A stretch of DNA of 5,501 nt from an uncultured Pseudomonadota bacterium (GTDB lineage Bacteria; Myxococcota_A; UBA796; CAJQPC01). The translations under genes were made by a program, and so were the position numbers. Where the stretch lies: contig CALGIB010001044.1 in NCBI GenBank assembly GCA_937915955.1, positions 1 to 5,501 on the forward strand. The letters are read 5' to 3'. Below, one piece after another: positions 1 to 5,294 of this stretch (its first letter is position 1; every line of letters begins with the position of its first letter). The notes beneath the pieces are model-generated. The model was given only the letters and a program-made list of their open reading frames with translations. It was not told the DNA's origin and searched no databases.

Positions 1-1
1 T

Positions 2-1450
2 GGCCCCGTAGTGCTCACCCACGGCGGCGACGTGCTCTTCCCCTCGATGCTGAGCCACACCTTCGACGGCCGCCAGAAGGTCGAGGTGCTCAACCTGCTC
101 GACGGGGATCCCCAGGCCCAGGACCCCTACATGGTCGCGGTCTTCGGCAACCACGAGTTCGATCGGGCCAGGCTCAAGGACGCCGGGCACCTGGACGCGC
201 TGCTGGACCGCTCGCAGTTCACCTGGCTGGACACGAACGTGCGCTGGGTCCCCTCGGCGGGGGTCGAGAGCGCTCAGCTGGCGGAGCGCAAGCTGATCGA
301 CGTCAACGGCGTCAAGGTCGGCATCTTCGGCCTGACCACGGACCTGAAGAAGCCCCAGTACGCGCTGATCGACACCGAGCACGCCAAGCTCGCCTCGGGC
401 CAGTCCCAGGCGCTTCGCGACGAGGGCGCCGAGGTCGTCATCGCGCTGACCCACCTGGACATCCAGCAGGACATGGAGCTGCTGCACGCCACCAGTGACG
501 GCTCGGGGCCCGACCTGGTGCTGGGCGGCCAGGACCACCACGAGATCACCCAGGACGCGGGCGACGGACGCCTGGTGCTCAAGGGACAGGCGGACGCCGT
601 CAAGGTGCGCGCCGCCTGGATCACCGTGGCCGCCGACGGCTCGGTCAGCGTCGAGCCCCAGACCTACGAGCTGTCCCCGGACAAGGTCGCCGCCGACCCG
701 GCGGTGGCCGGCGCGATCCAGGCCTGGATCTCGGCCTTCGAGCTGTCCTATTGCGGCGATGACTACGGCAGCTGGGGCTGCCTGGGCGAGGTCTACGGCA
801 AGGCCAGCGTGCCGCTGATCGGCGATGAGCTGGTCCTGCGTCAGGCCGAGAGCAACCTGGGCAGCTGGGTCGCCGACAGCATCAAGGGCAGCTTCGAGGG
901 AGCCCAGGTCGGCCTCGTGAACGCGGGCGCCCTGCGCCTGAACTCCAACATCCCGGTGGGCCAGGACATCACCCGTCAGTCCCTCGAGGAGCTGCTGCCC
1001 TACGACGACGACCTGGTGCTGCTGGAGCTCAGCGGGGCTCAGCTCAAGGATGTGCTCGAGCACGCCGTGCAGGGCTGGCCCGCCTCCGGGCAGTTCCTCC
1101 AGGTCAGCGGCGTGGTCTTTCGGCACGACGTGGCCGCGGGTGCTGTGACCCACGTTCACCTGGTCACAGACGAGGGCCTGGTCCCTCTGCAGGACAAGGA
1201 CAAGGTGAAGGTCGCGACCGTCATCTACCTGGTGGATCCCAGCAGGGGCGACCAGGACGGCTTCGGCGCTGAGGGCTCGGGCGCGCTGAGCATGGCGCTG
1301 GTCCGGGAGCGCAAGCCCTCGCTTCGGGGTGTCCTGGTCGAGGGCCTGAAGGCCGCCGGTGAGGCCGGCATCCACCCCTCGGTCGAGGGGCGCATCTGCA
1401 ACAGCGACGCGCCCGACGGCGCGCCTTGCCTGGTGCCGGCGGGCGAGTAG
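2..1450 (+). CDS. UshA/5'-nucleotidase family metallophosphoesterase, 5'-truncated by window edge
   Basis: This family removes phosphate from nucleotides or related phosphoesters, normally in the periplasm or on the cell surface. The frame is open to the left edge, so the signal peptide and first metal motif (DxH) are outside the window; GTG at 11 is internal. Numbering residues from that GTG, the metallophosphatase domain shows the bridging Asp of GGD (D7), GNHEFD (46-51, metal ligand N47 and catalytic dyad H48/D51), ALTHLD (145-150, ligand H148) and GGQDHH (172-177). The C-terminal nucleotidase domain has RQAESNLGSW (from 278), NAGALR (304-309, substrate-binding Arg), ITRQSLEELLPYDDD and FLQVSG (362-367), and ends at the usual EGRI (459-462). 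Oddities: the usual GHxH/GHxQ ligand pair reads QDH, and two cysteine pairs (C247/C257, C463/C473) could form disulfides in an exported protein. The family is clear; the substrate (AMP, UDP-sugar, cyclic nucleotide or other) is not. Confidence 0.9.
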   Translation, partial: GPVVLTHGGDVLFPSMLSHTFDGRQKVEVLNLLDGDPQAQDPYMVAVFGNHEFDRARLKDAGHLDALLDRSQFTWLDTNVRWVPSAGVESAQLAERKLIDVNGVKVGIFGLTTDLKKPQYALIDTEHAKLASGQSQALRDEGAEVVIALTHLDIQQDMELLHATSDGSGPDLVLGGQDHHEITQDAGDGRLVLKGQADAVKVRAAWITVAADGSVSVEPQTYELSPDKVAADPAVAGAIQAWISAFELSYCGDDYGSWGCLGEVYGKASVPLIGDELVLRQAESNLGSWVADSIKGSFEGAQVGLVNAGALRLNSNIPVGQDITRQSLEELLPYDDDLVLLELSGAQLKDVLEHAVQGWPASGQFLQVSGVVFRHDVAAGAVTHVHLVTDEGLVPLQDKDKVKVATVIYLVDPSRGDQDGFGAEGSGALSMALVRERKPSLRGVLVEGLKAAGEAGIHPSVEGRICNSDAPDGAPCLVPAGE

Positions 1451-1479
1451 CGCGCCAGCGCGCGACGGGGGTTAGCTTG

Positions 1480-1505
1480 CTCTCCCCATTCGAGGAGAGT
1501 TCGGT
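1480..1505 (+). promoter_or_regulatory. SD sequence within a possible hairpin, upstream of the GST-like gene
   Basis: The SD sequence GAGGAGAG (1492-1499) sits six bases before the ATG at 1506. CTCTCC at 1480-1485 is the exact complement of GGAGAG at 1494-1499, giving a 6-bp stem with an 8-base loop that would occlude the SD. Just upstream, TAGCTT (1473-1478) fits a loose TAnnnT -10 pattern but has no -35 partner. Transcription starting about seven bases after it would remove part of the stem. The complementarity is directly visible; any regulatory role is inference. Confidence 0.4.
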
Positions 1506-2141
1506 ATGAAGCCCATGATCTACGGGTTCGCCCAGAGCAGCTACGTCTGGACCGTGCGCGCCGCCGCCGCCTGCAAGGGCGTGGACGTCGACTTCCGCCA
1601 GATCGAGCCCGGCCATCACAAGTCCGACGAGTACCTGGCCCTGCACCCCTTCGGCAAGGTGCCGGCCCTGGTGCACGGCGACGTCAAGCTCTACGAGAGC
1701 CTGGCGATCTGCATCTACCTCGACGCCGCCTTCGGTGGTCGCCCCCTGCGGCCCACCGACCCCGCCCGCCTGGCCCAGATGCACCAGTGGATCAGCGCCA
1801 TCAACGCCTACCTGTACCGGCCCGCCGTCGTCGAGTACCTGTTCGGCTACATCTTCCCGGGGACCGAGGACGGCGCGCCCGACCGGGTCCAGATCGAGAG
1901 AGCCATGCCCTCGCTCCGGAACTTCGTGAAGGTCCTGGACGAGAACCTGGACGGCACCCACCTGATGGGCCACGCCCTGACCATCGCCGACCTGTTCCTG
2001 GCGCCGCTGATCTTCGTGCTCTACCGCGGGCCCGAGGGCCAGGAGCTGATCAACGACCACGTCAACGTGCTGCGCTACATGAAGACGATGCAGGACAACG
2101 AGGAGTTCATGTCGGTCGCGCCGCGCTCGCCGGACGCCTGA
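1506..2141 (+). CDS. Glutathione S-transferase family protein
   Basis: A complete cytosolic GST-like protein of 211 residues, the usual length. GSTs conjugate glutathione to electrophiles or act as glutathione-dependent reductases or isomerases. The N-terminal thioredoxin fold covers about residues 1-75. It has a serine pair (S11/S12) at the usual catalytic Ser/Tyr/Cys position, HPFGKVPAL with the cis-proline (P53), and the glutathione-binding ES pair (E64, S65). The helical domain (about 88-205) carries the N-capping box LTIADLFLAP (158-167, T159 and D162). The HPFGKVPAL and LYES pattern resembles phi/theta-like GSTs, but the class is not certain. The ATG at 1506 is chosen for its SD and because the fold starts at once with MIYGF. 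It follows the nucleotidase by 55 bases and precedes the next gene by four, so it may be in an operon. The substrate cannot be told from sequence. Confidence 0.93.
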   Translation: MKPMIYGFAQSSYVWTVRAAAACKGVDVDFRQIEPGHHKSDEYLALHPFGKVPALVHGDVKLYESLAICIYLDAAFGGRPLRPTDPARLAQMHQWISAINAYLYRPAVVEYLFGYIFPGTEDGAPDRVQIERAMPSLRNFVKVLDENLDGTHLMGHALTIADLFLAPLIFVLYRGPEGQELINDHVNVLRYMKTMQDNEEFMSVAPRSPDA

Positions 2142-2145
2142 GCGG

Positions 2146-2889
2146 GTGCTGGCGCTGGGCCTGGCCTGCGCGCCCGGGGGCGTCGGCGGCTTGACCGAGC
2201 CGCTGGTCGTCCAGGGCGCGTTCTTGGGGCTGGTCGAGCCCGACTCCGAGGACATCGACCTCTCGGAGACGGACTTCGACCAGGGCTCGGCGCTGACGGT
2301 GTTCGTGGCGGACGCCAAGAGCCTGGCGGACATCGAGGGCGCCGGCGTCGAGGGGGTCGAGGGCCAGGTCCGCGTGGGGGACACGCCCGCGGTGGAGCTG
2401 TCTGCCGGGGACGCCGAGGGCCAGTACACGGCCTACGGTGACCAGGGCCTGACCTACGTGACCTGGGCCGAGGCGGTGCTGACCCTGGAGGTCGAGGGGC
2501 GGACCAGCGGCCTGGTCTTCGAGCTCCCGGAGGCGGCCTACGTGGACGTCCCCGAGCAGGGCGTGTTCGGACAGGACCTGCCCATCGACATGTCCGGGGA
2601 CGACTACGAGCAGGTGCTGGCCACCGTCATCAACACCAGGTCGGGCCGGGTCACCTGGAGCAACGAGCCCCAGGGGCTCAGCGAGTGGCACGAGTTCACC
2701 AGCGCCGAGTCGGCCACGAGCTTCCTGATCCCGGCCGAGGCCTTCACCGAGCCCGACGCGGTGTTCGCGGTGGGCGTGGCGGGGCTGCGCATGGCCGACC
2801 CGGCGGACTTCGACGAGGTCAACACGGCGCTGTCGGGGATGCAGGCAGGGCAGCTGGAGTTCTCGCCCTACCTGGTGCTCGGGCAGTAG
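2146..2889 (+). CDS. Uncharacterised acidic protein, possibly exported or lipid-anchored
   Basis: I do not recognise this 247-residue protein. It is extremely acidic: by hand count 43 Asp/Glu against 6 Lys/Arg, with a single lysine. Alternating hydrophobic stretches (for example about 48-56, 74-78, 110-117 and 121-127) suggest a beta-rich fold. The start is a GTG four bases after the GST stop with no good SD, which suggests translational coupling. The N-terminus MLALGLACAPGG looks like the end of a lipoprotein signal, and C8 is the only cysteine. However, the hydrophobic stretch is too short and Gly, not Leu, is at -3. The frame stays open upstream to 2083 and encodes an Arg-rich stretch that would make a good n-region, but no ATG, GTG or TTG is there. 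The real N-terminus may therefore differ, or be damaged by a frameshift. No transmembrane segment lies in the body. That the gene is real rests on its adjacency, its protein-like composition and its clean length. Confidence 0.7.
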   Translation: MLALGLACAPGGVGGLTEPLVVQGAFLGLVEPDSEDIDLSETDFDQGSALTVFVADAKSLADIEGAGVEGVEGQVRVGDTPAVELSAGDAEGQYTAYGDQGLTYVTWAEAVLTLEVEGRTSGLVFELPEAAYVDVPEQGVFGQDLPIDMSGDDYEQVLATVINTRSGRVTWSNEPQGLSEWHEFTSAESATSFLIPAEAFTEPDAVFAVGVAGLRMADPADFDEVNTALSGMQAGQLEFSPYLVLGQ

Positions 2890-2902
2890 CCGCCGCTACT
2901 CG

Positions 2903-4003
2903 CTACTCGCTGGTCAGCTTGTCGGTGCCGGCCGTGATGTCGCCCTCGCCCCACTGCTTGTCGCGGAACCGCTTCGCCGCGGCCTTCTTCTCGCGGGCCT
3001 CGGCCTGCAGCTCGACCAGGTGGTGGTGCGTCGTGAAGAAGGGCAGCGAGCGGCCGCGCATCTCGTCGACGGTGGCGAAGCCGTGCTCGTCCATGAAGGC
3101 CTCGAGGCCCTGACACAGCTCGGTCACCATCTCGAAGCCCTGCAGCATCGGGCCCGTGCAGGACTGCACGGTGCTGGCGCCGACCAGGATGTGCTCGATG
3201 GCGTCCTTGCTGCAGGTCACCCCTCCGATGCCGCTGATGCTGAGCCCCTCGGTCGCGCCGGCGATCTGGGCCACCATGCGCAGCGCGATGGGCTTCACCG
3301 CCAGGTAGCTGTAGCCGCCGAAGGTGCTGTGCCCCTCGACCGTGGGCTGGGGACGCAGCGTCTTCAGGTTGATGCCGATGCACGCCAGGATGGTGTTGAT
3401 GGCCGAGACCCCGTTGGCGCCGCCCCGCTGGGCGGCCAGCGCCGGCACCGTGATGTCGGTGATGTTGGGCGTCATCTTGGCCCAGACGGGGCTGCCGCCG
3501 GCCGCCTCGACCACCCAGCGGGTGACCTCCTCGACCATCGGTGGGTTCTGACCCATGGCCGCGCCCATGCCGGTCTCGGGGTGACCGTGGGGGCAGCTGA
3601 AGTTGAGCTCCAGGGCGTCGCAGCCCGCGGCCAGGCAGCGCTGGGCCAGCTCCTGCCAGCGCCCCTTCTCGTAGGACTCCATGATCGAGCCGATCAGGAT
3701 GCCGTCGGGGTGCGCGTCCTTGGTCTCGCGGAACCAGCGCTCCCAGTCCTCGAAGGGCGCGTCCGAGATGAGCTCGATGTTCTGGAAGCCGATGTTCTCC
3801 TTGTCCGCCTTGAGCTTGCCGTAGCGCGGCTGGACGTTGATGACCTCGGTGTCCGTCAGGCTCACCGTCTTGGCGACCACGCCGCCCCAGCCAGCCTCGA
3901 AGGCCTTGCACATGATCTTCGCGTTCGTGCTGGGTGGGCCCGACCCGATGACGAAGGGGTTCTTGAAGGTCAGGCCATCGACGGTGACGCTGAGCTTGGA
4001 CAT
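2903..4003 (-). CDS. PreA-like dihydropyrimidine dehydrogenase catalytic subunit lacking the Fe-S domain
   Basis: An FMN-dependent TIM-barrel protein of 366 residues, related to the pyrimidine-reducing part of mammalian DPD and to bacterial PreA (uracil/thymine plus NAD(P)H to the dihydropyrimidine). The DPD active site can be traced: AKTVS with FMN-contacting K45, FQNIELIS (N75), the loop NFSCPHG (N134, S136, catalytic C137, H139), AKMTPNITD (K176), INT (N203, T204), and the phosphate-binding GIGG (258-261). N75, N134, N203 and T204 match the four pyrimidine-binding residues of pig DPD (N609, N668, N736, T737). Unlike PreA (about 411 residues), no ferredoxin-type CxxCxxC cluster follows the barrel; a Lys/Arg-rich tail (about 335-366) replaces it. 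The frame is open further upstream to 4432, but homology begins at MSKLSVTVDGLTF, and GAGG (minus strand of 4009-4012) lies five bases before this ATG. It is divergent from a cytosine deaminase gene. A less likely alternative is another DHODH-family oxidoreductase. Confidence 0.9.
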   Translation of the reverse strand: MSKLSVTVDGLTFKNPFVIGSGPPSTNAKIMCKAFEAGWGGVVAKTVSLTDTEVINVQPRYGKLKADKENIGFQNIELISDAPFEDWERWFRETKDAHPDGILIGSIMESYEKGRWQELAQRCLAAGCDALELNFSCPHGHPETGMGAAMGQNPPMVEEVTRWVVEAAGGSPVWAKMTPNITDITVPALAAQRGGANGVSAINTILACIGINLKTLRPQPTVEGHSTFGGYSYLAVKPIALRMVAQIAGATEGLSISGIGGVTCSKDAIEHILVGASTVQSCTGPMLQGFEMVTELCQGLEAFMDEHGFATVDEMRGRSLPFFTTHHHLVELQAEAREKKAAAKRFRDKQWGEGDITAGTDKLTSE

Positions 4004-4049
4004 GAAGGCCTCGCGGTGGTGAAGTAGCGACGGTAGCAAAGGAGACGCC
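4004..4049. promoter_or_regulatory. 46-bp divergent intergenic region between preA-like and codA-like genes
   Basis: The two start codons face away from each other across only 46 bases, which hold both ribosome binding sites: GAGG for the minus-strand gene (4009-4012) and AAAGGAG for the plus-strand gene (4038-4044). This is too short for two separate complete promoters outside coding sequence, so promoter elements must overlap or extend into one or both genes. A short direct repeat, GTAGC at 4024-4028 and 4033-4037 (9-base spacing), is the only internal structure seen. No convincing -35/-10 pair was found on either strand. Confidence 0.55.
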
Positions 4050-4052
4050 TTG
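4041..4052 (+). promoter_or_regulatory. RBS that fixes a TTG start for the cytosine deaminase
   Basis: GGAG at 4041-4044, within AAAGGAG, is five bases from TTG at 4050. The next in-frame alternative, GTG at 4059, would have a 14-base spacing. The strong, well-spaced SD favours the TTG despite its rarity. There is no in-frame ATG nearby. Confidence 0.7.
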
Positions 4053-5210
4053 CTGTTCGTGGACTGCTGGATCGATGGCCGCCGTGTCGATCTGCGCGTC
4101 GACGGTGGCCTCATCGTCGAGCTGGGACGCCTGGATCCCAGGCCCGGCGAGGAGGTGCTCGCGCGCGGCACGGTCTGCCCGCACCTGGCCGAGCCCCACG
4201 TGCACCTGGACGCCGCGCTGCTGGGACGCCGGGCCCCCAACGTCAGCGGCACCCTCGAGGAGGGCATCGCCAACTGGGCGGCGCTGCGGGACGGGCTGGG
4301 CCGGCAGGACGTGCTCGACCGCGCGCGGGAGACCCTGGGCTGGTACGCCTCGTTCGGCTGCACCCGCGTCCGGACCCACGTGGACACCGGCTGCCTCGAG
4401 AACGTGGCGGCCCTGATCGAGCTCCGGGACACCTGGACCGGGGGGCAGCTTCAGGTGGTCGCCTTCCCGCAGGAGGGCATGCTCACCTCGCCTCGCCACG
4501 AGGAGCACTGGCGCGAGGCCGTGCTCATGGGCTGCGACGCCGTCGGCGCCATCCCGCACTTCGAGCCCACCCGGGGTTCGGGGGACCGCAGCCTGCGCCT
4601 GGCCTGCGAGCTGGCCTCCGAGCGGGGGCTCTACGTCGACGTGCACTGCGACGAGCGCGAGACGGACGAGTTCCGGCACCTGCTGACCCTCTGCCGCCTG
4701 AGCATGGAGCTGGGGCTGGAGGGGCGGGTGGTCGCGGGCCACTGCACCGCCATGCACCACTGGTCTGACGAGCTGGCGGCCCAGGGCATCGAGCTGGTGC
4801 TGGAGTCCGGTGTGCAGGTGGTGACCAACCCCTTCGACAACATCGTCCTGCTGGGTCGAGGGTCCTACCCGCGGACCCGGGGGCACACGCGCGTCGATGA
4901 GCTCTGGGCCGCCGGCGCCAGCGTGGGCATCGGGCACGACTCGGTCATGGACCCCTGGTACCGCCTGGGCAACGCCAACCTGGTCGAGGCCGCGTACATG
5001 CTGGTCCACTACGCCCACCTGACCAGCGAGGAGCAGCTGGTCCGGGCCTTCACCACGCTGTCCAGCGACAACCACCGGTGCTTCGGCTCGGTCCCTCGGC
5101 TGGAGGTCGGTCAGCCTGCGGACCTGCTGTTCTACGAGGCCGCTGACCCGGCCGAGGTGCTGCGCCTGCGACCGGCTCCGCGGGTCCTCCGTGCGAGCGC
5201 CCCGAGCTGA
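4050..5210 (+). CDS. codA: Cytosine deaminase (CodA-type amidohydrolase)
   Basis: A cytoplasmic metal-dependent hydrolase of 386 residues, expected to deaminate cytosine to uracil and ammonia. Alignment by eye to E. coli CodA is clear along the protein: EPHVHLD (metal ligands H50, H52), SGTLEEGIANW, RTHVD (108-112), AFPQEG (Q141, matching substrate-binding Q156), GAIPHFEPTR, DVHCDE (H199 and proton-shuttle E202), GHCTAMH (H231) and GHDSVMDPWY (catalytic D297, W303). A visible difference is S298 where E. coli has D314, next to the catalytic Asp. It is shorter than E. coli CodA (427 residues), mainly at the C-terminus, where the usual final strand of the small beta domain is replaced by RPAPRVLRASAPS. 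It is divergent from the dihydropyrimidine dehydrogenase-like gene, which fits cytosine to uracil to dihydrouracil. Relatives acting on isocytosine, isoguanine or creatinine share this scaffold, so the exact substrate is less sure than the family. Confidence 0.88.
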   Translation: MLFVDCWIDGRRVDLRVDGGLIVELGRLDPRPGEEVLARGTVCPHLAEPHVHLDAALLGRRAPNVSGTLEEGIANWAALRDGLGRQDVLDRARETLGWYASFGCTRVRTHVDTGCLENVAALIELRDTWTGGQLQVVAFPQEGMLTSPRHEEHWREAVLMGCDAVGAIPHFEPTRGSGDRSLRLACELASERGLYVDVHCDERETDEFRHLLTLCRLSMELGLEGRVVAGHCTAMHHWSDELAAQGIELVLESGVQVVTNPFDNIVLLGRGSYPRTRGHTRVDELWAAGASVGIGHDSVMDPWYRLGNANLVEAAYMLVHYAHLTSEEQLVRAFTTLSSDNHRCFGSVPRLEVGQPADLLFYEAADPAEVLRLRPAPRVLRASAPS

Positions 5211-5241
5211 CCAGCCTCCCACGCTCCAGGTGGTCGGGAAT

Positions 5242-5294
5242 GACCCATTGCGGTATGGGTCCGGGCGCTTGTTCGGCTCTTTGGAGGACCCATG
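5242..5294 (+). promoter_or_regulatory. Nested inverted repeats that could form two exclusive hairpins at a start codon
   Basis: In the spacer before the lipoprotein gene, GACCCAT (5242-5248) pairs perfectly with ATGGGTC (5255-5261) around a 6-base loop. The same arm, extended as ATGGGTCC (5255-5262), is also the exact complement of GGACCCAT (5286-5293). That second site includes the last base of the SD and the first two bases of the ATG at 5292. The two pairings cannot form together: one masks the start codon, the other frees it. This is the architecture of a translational switch, but function is inferred from complementarity alone. There is no T-run, so the first hairpin is not a typical intrinsic terminator. 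Confidence 0.4.

Noticed and set aside
1450..1463. GCGCGC inverted repeat after the nucleotidase stop, as a terminator
   Set aside because: The loop would be only two to four bases and no T-run follows; GC-rich simple sequence explains it.
1221..2429. A 402-codon minus-strand frame opposite the nucleotidase end, the GST and the acidic protein
   Set aside because: It crosses three plus-strand genes, two of them with clear family motifs, and its translation is repetitive and unrecognisable.
3552..3557. Apparent loss of a catalytic Cys in the PreA-like protein (Met in AAMGQNP, where mammalian DPD has ACGQDP)
   Set aside because: The DPD catalytic cysteine is the one in the SCPHG loop, three residues after the substrate-binding Asn, and it is present here as C137.
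3020..4027. A 335-codon plus-strand frame opposite the PreA-like gene
   Set aside because: It is the antisense image of a gene with a complete set of DPD active-site residues; the translation is Ala/Gly/Leu/His-rich without motifs.
4004..4432. A longer N-terminus for the PreA-like protein, since the frame is open to 4432
   Set aside because: The extra 143 codons are Ser/Arg-rich, lie opposite the cytosine deaminase and would abolish the divergent arrangement. Homology and a well-spaced SD both support the ATG at 4003.
5242..5261. The 7-bp hairpin after the cytosine deaminase, as an intrinsic terminator
   Set aside because: The stem is followed by CCGGGCGC rather than a T-run, and the arm is shared with a site at the next start codon, which fits a leader element better.
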